From: Triglochin maritima
Lineage: Eukaryota; Streptophyta; Magnoliopsida; Alismatales; Juncaginaceae
Length of the DNA stretch: 64,000 nt
Direction of reading: 5' to 3'
Assembly: GCA_963682175.1 (NCBI GenBank)
Contig: OY821775.1
Coordinates: forward strand, 35,090,053-35,154,052
In this document: positions 31,549 to 41,079 of the stretch, piece by piece
Position numbering within the stretch: the stretch's first letter is position 1
Layout of the letters: the number at the start of each line of letters is the position of its first letter
Notes under the pieces: generated by a model
Databases searched by the model: none
The model's input: only the letters and a program-made list of their open reading frames with translations
Told to the model about the DNA's origin: nothing
Translations under genes and position numbers: made by a program

Positions 31549-34339
31549 TGATTAAGTTATAATAACCGCAAGTGCACGATATTTGTGAAGACGCGGCAAG
31601 TACGGGTCAAGTCCACGAGAAGGTGTGTCAACTCTGGTTCTTTAGAAATTGAGTGGAAAATAAAGGGGAGAAGAAGTTTGATTACACTAAACTAGGCTAC
31701 ACTTAACAAGAAATTAACCAACAAGAAAGATGAAAGCACGAGAGTAACTGAAACTAAACTAAGCAAAAAGCAAAGCAAGATGAAATACAGTAAGGAAACC
31801 CCTTAGGGGTAGAGTGTGTGTACACATGTGATAAAGTGGTGAATAGTGCATTCAATAAGGCACATGTGTAGGTTGTATTTTCAGGCATAGGAAGTAGCTA
31901 ATGGTTGTGGCAAAACCTACCATTCAAATCACTAACCTAGTTGATTAAAATGAGCATAAATAAGTTGGTTATTAAGAACCTAAACAAGCATGGGAAGTAC
32001 ATAATGTTTATGGAAAAACCCATCAAGTTGAGTGTTTAATCATTTTAAATTTAGACCGCAAATGCACGACGTCAGTGAAGACGTGGCAAATACGGGTCGT
32101 GTCTACGAGGAGGTGTGTCAACTCTGGTTTGATCGAAGGCAAGTGGGAAAGAGGGGAACAAGTTGTGACTACACTTAAGTAACTATGCTAAGCTAGCACG
32201 AAACAAACAAAGAAAATGAAAGCATGAGACGAGATAAAATTAAACTAAGTGACTAATACAAGAAAGCTGGAAATCATAAATGGAAACCCCTAAGGGGTGG
32301 AGTGAGTGCACACATGTAATAAGATGTTGAAGAATTCATTCAATAGGCACAAATGTAGGTAGTGTTTTCATGTATAGGAACTGTCTAAAGGTTATGGCAA
32401 AACCTATCAATCCAATCACTAACCTAGTTGATTAACATTCACATACACAAATTGGTTATTTCAGAACCTAAGCAAGCATGAGAGGTGTCTAATAGTTGTA
32501 GAAAAACTCATCAAGTGAAGTGCTCTACTCTAAAACAAGCAAGCATACATTCACATTTATCAACACATTTCAAAATCAAGCATTCATTTCTATTCTTTAA
32601 TGCATGTATGAACATCATCTCCACCCCCCAAAGGGGATGGAACTACTCACTACTCATTAAAATATAAACTACATTAAGAAAAGAAGACATTCAATTTATA
32701 CTACCATAAAGAAAACAAAACAAACTAAACAAGCAAGCATTAAGATAAAGACAAACTATGAAGAATTATATTATTTACATGTCTTACATTACAAGTAGCA
32801 TTCTTCTCCACCTTGAGTTTTGCTCCAAGGCTTACTCCAAGTGGAGAGAATGCCACCAAGAAATGGGTGAATACAAAAGGAGAGGAAGAGTTCTATTTAT
32901 AGGCATGAAAAAAGGTAACCGGGGACAATCCCCCAGTACGGGACTAAACGCATACTATAAATGGACATAAAGCAACATAATACACGACCCGACTCAACCA
33001 TGACACCTTTGGACAAATTTGGACCGCGAATTGGCAGTCTGGGACAACCAATTGGCGGTCCAGATAGATTTGATGGAGTCTGGATTTCGGTGGTTTCTAG
33101 CCTGATTGCTTGATGTTTTGTGAACCTGATTGAGTTGTTGAGGTTTGGGCCCAAATCTAATTGCCAAAATACTCCTCATAATGGTGTGGAGCTTCTTGAT
33201 TTCCTCATTAGTCCTTTTGGTTTTACATCCAGGTCATTCTCTCTTGAACCCCAGTCCATGAGTCTTGCAACTTAGTCCTTTTTGTTGCTATTAAGTCCTT
33301 TTTTAGTCTCTTCTTCTCAAACCTGTTTATTCCTGAAACCAAAACATAAAATAAAGGATATAAGACACAAATGAATGCATGAAATGATGTCAATCATTGA
33401 GTTTTCATTTTTAAACAAATAAGCATACATTCACATTCATCACATATTGCAAAAGATAGCATTCATCTCATTCTTCAGTATATGTATAAACATCATCTCC
33501 AGCCCCAAAGGGGGATGAAATTACTCACTACACATTAAGCTAAAATTATACTAAGGAAGAAAGACATTCTAACTAGTTATGCTAAGATTAGGAAAACAAA
33601 ACTAAGGTAAACATAGAAGCATTCAAAAAGAGACAACATTAAAACAAAACTAGGAAGAATTATTTTATTTACATGACTCACATTACAACTAACATTCTTC
33701 TCCACTTGAGATTTACTCCAAGGCTTTCTCCAAGTAGAGAGAATGACCACCAATCAATGAGTATATTACAAAGCAGGAAGATGAGTTCTATTTATAGGCA
33801 TGAAAAGGGCCACTGAGGTAATACCCCAATGTGGGACTAATGAAACATACCAAAAAAGGACATAAACTACATAAACCACCATCATGCGAAATCGGGCCGG
33901 ATTCTGACCAACATGGACCACCAATTGGAGGTCTAAGGCTGCCAATTGGCGGTCACTTTTTCTTTGATGTGGTTCAATTTCAGATATCTTCTTTAGTGCT
34001 TCAATTATTTACGTGGGGGTGCACATGGATCGGTTATTGGAGGCTAGGCCCAAATCTAATTGCCAAAATACTCCTCATGTTGGGGTGGAGTTTCTCGGTT
34101 TGCTATTTGGTCATTCTTGCTTACGTCCAGGTCCTTCCCTCATGCGGATGGGTCCTTGTGTATGACCGAGAGATCCATTTTGCTTCATTTAAGTCCTTTC
34201 TTGTTACGTTTCAGTCCTTTTTCTCTTCCCTTCTTTTCTTTATTACCTAATACCTGTAATATAACAACACTCGAGTAGCACAATATTGGGGTAAAATTAA
34301 CATATAAAATGAATATGATGCCTGATATGGTACTAATAA
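31549..34339 (-). repeat. 3' LTR, gypsy family A, minus strand, carrying a nested solo LTR
   Basis: Outer LTR = 31549-32032 plus 33397-34339, about 1.4 kb. It starts TGATTAAGTTATAATAACCGC and ends GGTACTAATAA, followed by the PPT complement, so it is the 3' LTR of an element running right to left. The TATA box complement is at 33789-33796. U3 twin palindromes are near 33922-33960. The left side abuts the MULE relic, with GTTAT as the adjoining 5-mer. Confidence 0.82.
32033..33396 (-). repeat. Solo LTR, gypsy family B, TSD TTGAG
   Basis: 1364 bp, TGTTTAATCATTTT to GATGTCAATCA, flanked by TTGAG at 32028-32032 and 33397-33401. It lies in the outer LTR: removing it and one TTGAG restores the word order seen at 44150-44190. 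The TATA complement is at 32894-32901; palindromes are at about 33001-33062. It has no PBS, PPT or interior, as expected for LTR-LTR recombination. Confidence 0.9.
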
Positions 34340-34357
34340 AATACCCACACACTTACC
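34340..34357 (-). other. Polypurine tract, gypsy element
   Basis: Complement of GGTAAGTGTGTGGGTATT, adjacent to the U3 edge at 34339. It matches GGCAAGTGTGGGGGTATT before the LTR at 39535. Confidence 0.85.
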
Positions 34358-36337
34358 TTTTGCTAGTCCCGTGCAAAACAGAGAAAGAGAAAAATGAAAG
34401 AAAGCAAAAACATACGAAAAATAAGGAAATCCCAACTCACTTTTGTAGGAATCACAGTTGCACTTAGCACGTGCAACAAGTTGTTAAACCCCCTCGTCGC
34501 CAAGGAGGAGTGTGGTCTCCTGAGGGGTTTCAATGGATATACCCAAGAAATCAGAACATTGTTGCGTTATTCAACCTAGCAACACGACTCGTCGGACTTA
34601 CTTTTGTCGATCATTGGACACAGTAATCCTACGGTATGTAACTTGTTGACACACCTAGCCTAATGAATCATTTTTGCAAGTTAATTAAGGACTTAAGTGA
34701 AAGACATGGGCCACCATAACATCCTCAAGTGATACATTGTGTAAATTCCATTAAGGTTCTCATTTGTGATGATTTTTTTCTTTTTCTTCATCATCATTTT
34801 TTTACTAGTTGGTGTTTAGTTCTCCCAAGGTCGGGTTTCGTGCGACATTGCCTGTGAGGACTTCCACTATCACGTACACCTTCCCCTAAAGCACTCAACC
34901 CAGAACAATCACACGGTACGGCTACTGGAGCCATCGATGCACTCATGTAATCTACCACATGCATGAAAGAGGCCAAAGGTTCTTGGATTGTCTCAGTTTG
35001 ATGACCAACATTTGATCCGACGTAACTAGATGATTGTATAACAGTCGGTGCCTCTCTCATATTACCCCAATATGAAGATTGCTCAGTCACACAATTAAGA
35101 TTGTTCCAACAATACAGGGTATTTTGCTGAGGCACCCCGGGATGCATGGCTCCGGAGATCCAGGGAGAATTGTCTTGGTCCCAACAATGATATGGATGGT
35201 TGCCCATGTAACCATCAATCTCAACAAAAAAAACTCTCGAGTCGACCACTCTCACCACCACGAGGCTAAACCCGCAAAAAGTGCTCGACTCGACCCTAAA
35301 TCGCTAACAAAGAGTGTAATGGGGAGGAGACTAGAACGTAGAAGTAGGTGAGAAGAAGATGACTCATAGGAGAAGGGAAGAATCCTTTGAGCTAGCATCG
35401 GAAGTGGGAGACGATAGAAGCCTAATCTAGCAAGCACGGCTCAAACAATTTATGGCTTATGGGTCCTTAGGCTAGACGACGCCGGACTTCGAGATCACTA
35501 GTCTCGAAATGCCTCACGTTCCTAGAACAAAGACCACAATGCCCAGCAAGTGATACCATATCCGGAGATCCAGTACCTCCTACTATCGACAAGGTAGGCG
35601 ACGCCAATCAGGTCATGACCGTCTCAACTAGATCACTCTCCTAGTGCGTCCGAAATCCTTAGGGCCAATGTCTACTTGCTTCTAGAATTAAGTCTTTTAT
35701 TAAGAGTGATTTTTGGGTCTAAGGAAAGGGTGACGAAATCTCCCACCTTCTCTTGTATGGGACAACCCCTCCTTAGTAGCGTTTTGTTCCTAAATCTAGC
35801 AATAAACTCTCCAATCAAACGCTCAACTCACTCTTGTGCAGATGCACCTTACTAACTAATGCATGATCTAAACATGCATGAATGAGAGAATTGGGTGCAC
35901 GTACCTCACGCCAGCCATCAACAACAAAAATGTAAAGTAAACAAAAGACAAATGCCTGCAAGGTCTACAAATGACGCATGACCTAGATGGTAATCAATCT
36001 ACTCTTTTGCTTTGAGTTTTATGGTCCAAGTTTTGTTAAAAGGGGAATTGATTTTTAATCTGGGAGATAACTACAGGTTAGAACATGCAAAATGGAACTC
36101 CCAGACAACTAAATTGAAGACATAAACTACCACAACAAAAATTGTAGCAAAAGCAACTCACCAGGTCGCCAATTGGCTATCCCAGACCGCTGATTGGCGG
36201 TCACTTTGGCGTATTTCTTCCTCCAATTTCCCTAGTGGCCTCCCCTGGATTCCTGGATATCCTAGAAACAAACACAAACTATAAACAAAAAATTAAACCC
36301 ACTCGAATCGTCCAAACCAAAGTCTGGACAGAACACC
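34358..36337 (-). mobile_element. Interior of a deletion-derivative gypsy element (leader, gag stub, 3' UTR)
   Basis: Two kilobases between PPT and PBS, read right to left: leader (36337-35262, with twin palindromes at about 36168-36205), a gag stub (35261-about 34895), then directly the 3' UTR (about 34890-34358, with GGTGTACGTGATAGTG and GAAACCCCTCAGGAGACCAC). The remainder of gag and all of pol are missing. With both LTRs it forms a compact non-autonomous structure. Confidence 0.75.
34794..35261 (-). pseudogene. Gypsy gag stub fused to 3' UTR sequence, 155 codons open
   Basis: Open frame on the minus strand. Residues 1 to about 125 are gag-like: EIDGYMGNHPYHCWDQDNSP, AMHPGVPQQNTLYCWNNLNC, SYWGNMREAPT, PLASFMHVVDYMSASMAPVA and the start of the zinc knuckle, PCDCSGLSA, where the second Cys codon of CDYC is altered to Ser. 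After residue 130 the codons are 3' UTR sequence (VRDSGSPHRQCRTKPDLG comes from a block that is noncoding at 18220-18290). The fusion is a deletion product that kept an open frame by chance; I would not expect a working protein. Confidence 0.7.
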
Positions 36338-36355
36338 TCCCACGCAACAGTGCCA
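36338..36355 (-). other. Primer binding site, tRNA-Asp type, decayed
   Basis: Plus strand TCCCACGCAACAGTGCCA against the tRNA-Asp end TCCCCGGCAACGGCGCCA, four differences. It adjoins the LTR starting at about 36361. Confidence 0.75.
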
Positions 36356-36360
36356 AAAAC

Positions 36361-37895
36361 TAGATTGAACGTTTTAATTAACCGCAAGTGCACGACAGCG
36401 TTGAAGCGGTGGCAAATACGGGTTGATCCATAGGGAGGTGTGTCGGCTTTAGTTTGTTTGAAGGCGAGTGCGAAAGAAAGGAGAGAAAGGAGTTATGATG
36501 AAACTACACTAAAATGAGAAAGGAAATGGAAAATTCAGAAATAAAACTAAAGCCCATAGGGGGTAGAGAAAGAATGTGAATATAGAGATATGTGTATGTG
36601 TGTGTCTTCAACTATGCTCAGCACAACATGTAGTGCATGAAAATTATAAAACTAAATCCGACTTTGCTTCCACGTGAAATAAGATAACACAATATCATTA
36701 AAACATACAAGACAACTAAATGAACTCATGTATAAAGACCAAACTTCACTATGCCTCCACATAAAATAAGATTTAGGCAATCATTAAAAGATACAAGACA
36801 TCAACCAAGTAAAGGGAACAAGAGTACATGAAACTACACGTCATATTTCATTTATCAATTCCATCCATATCCTCACCTCATCATTCCCCATAAAATAGGT
36901 CCACTAATCGAAGCATATGCTAAGCTTCATTCAAGAGCATTAGCATATCAAAGACAATAGTGAAATCTCGTTAGATGGTTATGGAAATCATGTAAGGTTC
37001 AAAGGATTAAGATAGCACACACCTAATGCATCACATAATCACATCACATATTTCGCCACCACTCACTAATCATTACACTACAAACTATATTAACAAAATA
37101 AAACATTCTACTAAAAGGAAATTAAACTAAGCAAGCAAGAAATATTAAAGAAGAAAAATGAAAGGAAATGAAGCTAAAGAAGCATGCAAGAATTAAAAGA
37201 GAAGAAATATTAAAAGAAACTAAGAAAAATATTTTTTTTACATGACTCACATTACAAGTGACATTCTTCTCCACCTTGAGTTTTTGCTTCAAAGCTTTTA
37301 ATCCAAGTAGAGAGAATGACACCAAGCAATGGGTCAATACAAAGGAGAAGGAAGAGTTCTATTTATAGTTCTAGAAAAAGGTAATCGGGGATAATCTCCC
37401 AATATGGGACTAACCACATACTATAAATAGACATAAAACAACATAATACACAACCCGACTCAACCATGAAACATTTGGACCAATTTGGACCGCCAAGTGG
37501 CTGTCTAGGACAGCCAATTGGCGGTCCAGATTGCTTGGATTGAATATGGATTTCGGTGGTTTGTTTCTGGCTTGATTTCTTGATGTTTGATGAACCCGAT
37601 TTGGTTGTTGATGTTTGGGCCCGAATCTAATTGTCAAAACACTACTCATAATGGTGTGGAGCTTCTTGATTTCCTCATTAGTCCTTTTGTCTTTACATCC
37701 AGGTCCTTCTCTCTTGCACCTCAGTCCATAAGTCTTGCAACTTAGTCCTTTTTCTTGCTTTTATGTCCATTTTTAGTCTCTTCTTCTCAAACCTATTATT
37801 CCTGAAACTTAAACATAAAACTCATTACGTAGCATTGTTTAGGTTTAAGATAATGGATATAAGACACCAATAAATGCATGAAATGATGTCAATCA
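36361..37895 (-). repeat. 5' LTR, gypsy family B, minus strand
   Basis: From TAGATTGAACGTTTTAATTA to GATGTCAATCA (37895), 1535 bp. Landmarks: AACCGCAAGTGCACGACAGC, the TATA complement at 37360-37367, twin palindromes at about 37487-37523. It belongs to family B by both ends, while the LTR at the other side of this interior (31549-34339) is family A. It borders plus-strand gypsy 3' UTR at 37896. Confidence 0.82.
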
Positions 37896-38187
37896 TGCAT
37901 TTAGTATAAGGAAGTTTGTTGTTGTTAGGGACCTTTAAACTCCTGTTGTGAAACCTTAAGTGTAGGGGTTTGGGTTCATGTGTAGATAAGAAATAAGTTA
38001 GTAGGTGTTCTCTCTTCTTGCACGACTCCTATCACTCGGGAAATTAGGTCTGAGAGGACTTAGTGCCTGGAGCTTTCGAGTCATCCGACTTGGGATGCGC
38101 CGACCGAACTCCCGTTACACAGGTGGTAGGGATTGCCATATGTGGACATTTGGGAATGAGTGTTAGTATAAGCTCATTATGATCATT

Positions 38188-38594
38188 CTAAACAACCGTC
38201 ACGCCTGACTTTTTGGGAACCACATGGACATGACTCATCCATGAACTATCAGAGATAGGATAGATTATACCTTGATCCAAGCACTTAAGAACCTCCTTTC
38301 GGACGACTTCTTCTAGCACAGGCTTCAATCTTCGTTGTGGGTCCCAGAGGGGCCTAGAATTCTCTTCCATGTGGATCCAATGCTGGACAATACCAATGCT
38401 AATTCCCTTGATGTCCTTCAAGGACCACCCGATAGCCACTTTATTTTCAAAGAGCACTTTTTTGAGGGCAGCCTCATTATCTTTTGCAAGATCAGAAGCA
38501 ATAATGAGTGACAATGTCTCATGATCCCTTTAAAAGATGTATTTAAGGTTATCGGGGAGCAATTGAAGCTCGACGGGGACCAATTCCCTAAAAA
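38188..38594 (-). pseudogene. Fragment of Athila-type gypsy reverse transcriptase, minus strand
   Basis: Start of a gypsy RT. Upstream, 38594-38530 reads LVPVELQLLPDNLKYIF, the linker before RT. After a stop, 108 codons (38514-38188) give SLIIASDLAKDNEAALKKVL, ENKVAIGWSLKDIKGI, HRI-like QHWIHMEEN, DPQRRLKPVLEEVVRKEVLK, LDQGIIYPISDSSWMSHVHV and VPKKSGVTVV, where homology stops at the fragment edge. Athila RTs show the same series. The catalytic YVDD region is absent. This is the only gypsy RT sequence I find in the window. It joins directly to an LTR edge at 38595, which is not a natural arrangement. Confidence 0.88.
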
Positions 38595-38695
38595 CTTGAT
38601 TGAATCAGTCAAAATACGGCAAGTGCTTGACCGCATTGAAGTGGTGGCAAATGCAGGTCGGTCCACAGAGAGCGCGTGTGAGTTGAATAATTCAT
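38595..38695 (-). repeat. U5 end of a gypsy LTR (about 100 bp), minus strand
   Basis: TTGATTGAATCAGTCAAAAT, CGGCAAGTGCTTGACCGCAT and GGTCGGTCCACAGAGAGCGCG match the LTR edge, preceded by AAAAAC as next to a PBS; but the PBS bases themselves are replaced by RT linker sequence. Truncated at 38695. Confidence 0.65.
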
Positions 38696-39534
38696 GCCTA
38701 TTAGTATAAGAAAGTTTGTTGTAGTTAGGGACCTTTAAACTCTTGTTGTGAAACCTTAAGTGTAGGGGTTTTGGTTCATGTGTAGATAAGAAATAAGTGA
38801 GTAGGGTTCTCTCTTCTTGCACAGCTCCTATCACTTGAGAAATTAGGTCCGAGGGAACTTAGTACATGGTGATTTCGAGTCATCTGACTTTGGATACGCT
38901 GAACGAACTCCCGTTACACGGTTGGTAGGGATTGCCATATGTGGAGATTTGGGGAAAGGTGTACGTGATAGTGTAAGTCCTTATAGGCAATGATGCTTGA
39001 AACCTAACCCTGGGAGAATTAAACACCAAGTAGACAAAAATAAAATAAAATAAAAAGACCAAAAAGAAGAAAAAATTGGTAATACAAATAAGAACCTTAA
39101 TGGACTTTTCACTTTGTATCACTTGAGGATGTTAAGGTTGTCCATGTCTTTCACTTAAGTCCTTAATTAACTTGCACTAATGATTCATTAGGCCAGGTGT
39201 GTGGACTGGATACATATAGAGAGTCAACCCGTAGGATTACCGTGTCCAATGATCGACAAAAATGGGTCTGACGAGTTGTGTTGCTAGTTGAATAATGCAT
39301 CAATTTTCGGATTTTGTGGGTATATCCGCTGAAAACCCTCAGGAGACACCACTCCTCCTCCTTTGCAACAAGGAGGTTAAACGACTTGTTGCACGTGCTA
39401 AGTACAACCATGATGCCTACGAAAGTGAGTTAGGATTGCCCTATTTTTTGCATGTTTCCTTTTCTTTCATTTTTCTCTTTCTTTGTTTTGCTCGGAACTA
39501 GAAAATGGCAAGTGTGGGGGTATTTGATTAGAAG

Positions 39535-41079
39535 CATATCATGCATCATATTCATGCTATATATGCATTATTTTACCCCAATATTGTGCTACTCGAGTTT
39601 TTGTTGTAGTGTTTCAGATGTTAGGTAATAAAGAAGAGAAAATGGAACAAAAAGGACCTTAATGCAACAAGAATAACTGAATTGAAGTCTTCTAGACCCA
39701 TTTGTAATGCACAAGGATAAGATCGCAACTCAGGAACGACCAAAGTGAAAACCCAGAGGGACCTGATTGTGAAATGCAAAGTATTGTGACACATGACTTG
39801 AACCAAATCATTATTTCGTCAATTAAACTCAAATCGGTTCAAGACAGTGGATCAGGGCTTCACCCAACGTGCAAAATACAACATTGAAGCTCTTGGAAGA
39901 AATCGGGACTGATCGGACGCAAACAATCTGCCAGTGGCGGATTTGGATCCGCCACTGGCAAATCATTTTGCTACAATTGATCCTTAATTTCTCCCGTGGC
40001 TCGTACTTGCATACTTGGGTGCACCAGAGTATAGAGAAAGTTATGACAGTCGTCAGATTGCTCCCAGATCCATCCAAACCCTTATTTGTTCTATAAATAC
40101 CATTGTAATCCCTCCTCTCCACCTCTTCTTCCTCCTTCCCCCATTATTGTAGGTTTTAGTTTCCTATTTTAGTAGTGTAATAAGGGGGTTGGAGAGGAGC
40201 AAACTTTGTATTTTTATTTCTTAATCTACTTTAGTTCTTGTTCTCTATGTTGATGTTTTCCATTTTATGCAATTTCTTTAATCTAGTCTTCTACATTTCT
40301 TTCATGGGCTTATGTTCTTTTCATGCTTTCTTTATTGTAGAGATGAGTAGAGAGTAGTCCATCCCCATTGGGGGGTGGAGAAGAAAGTGTTGTGATTATG
40401 TGATGTATTAGTGTGTGTTAATCCTATCCTTTGAGCCTTACATGATTTCCACAACCATCTAATGATATTTCAGTCTTATCTTTGATGTGCTAATTCTCTT
40501 GAGTGATGATTAGCACAAGCTTAGATTAGTGGGCCTATTTTATGGGGAATGATGAGGTTAGGATAAGGATGGAGTGGAAGAAGGAAACAAGACATGTGCA
40601 TGCATGTGCTCATGTTGGCTTTATCCTAATTAATGACTTGTATGTTTTAATGATTGTGATAAATCTTATTTCATGTGGAGCATAGTTGGATTTGAGTCAT
40701 TCTGCATGTGAACATATTAGCTTCATTTCAATTCTTGTCTTGTATGTTTTAATGATATGGTTTTATCTTATTTCATGCGGAGGCAATGTTGGAATTGAGT
40801 TTTATGGATTTCATATATGACATGTTTTGATGAGAACATTTGAACACACACATACACAATTTTTCGTATTGCTTTCTCTCTCTACCCCGTAAGGGTTTTA
40901 GCGTTTATTGTGTTGTTTTCTGATTTGCTACGCGTCCTAGATTAATTTAGATCACATATCTCTCTTCTTCTCCCCCACTCGAGTATCGTGAATCTGAATT
41001 GCACGCCCTGTGGACCAACCCGTATTTGCCACCACTTCAATGCGGTCGTGCACTTGCAGTATTTTAATTGATTCAATCA
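39535..41079 (+). repeat. 3' LTR, gypsy family A, plus strand
   Basis: TGATTAGAAGCATATCATGC to GATTCAATCA, 1545 bp, after a good PPT. TATAAATA at 40092-40099, then CATTGTAATCCCTCCTCTCC. U3 palindrome pair TGCCAGTGGCGGAT / ATCCGCCACTGGCA at 39929-39942 and 39947-39960, a perfect 14-bp hairpin with a 4-base loop. It is the cleanest LTR of family A here. The right flank (TCATGAGGGCAAGCTCGC) is minus-strand gypsy leader, so the element inserted into, or was joined with, another copy. Confidence 0.9.
40092..40099 (+). promoter_or_regulatory. TATA box of gypsy A LTR
   Basis: TATAAATA in GTTCTATAAATACCATTG, about 130 bp downstream of the U3 hairpin. The same box appears in family B LTRs on the minus strand (6832-6839, 32894-32901, 37360-37367, 62040-62047). 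Confidence 0.7.

Larger units (their letters stand above)
37896..39534 (+). other. Gypsy 3' UTR with an embedded minus-strand fragment, ending in a PPT
   Basis: Plus-strand 3' UTR interrupted by a foreign block at about 38165-38695. The 260 bp before it (37905-38160: TAGTATAAGGAAGTTTGTTG .. GGTAGGGATTGCCATATGTGG) recur after it (38700-38960). It ends in GGCAAGTGTGGGGGTATT (39517-39534), the PPT of the LTR at 39535, preceded by CCTACGAAAGTGAGTTAGGA. The duplication suggests unequal recombination between two copies. Confidence 0.75.
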
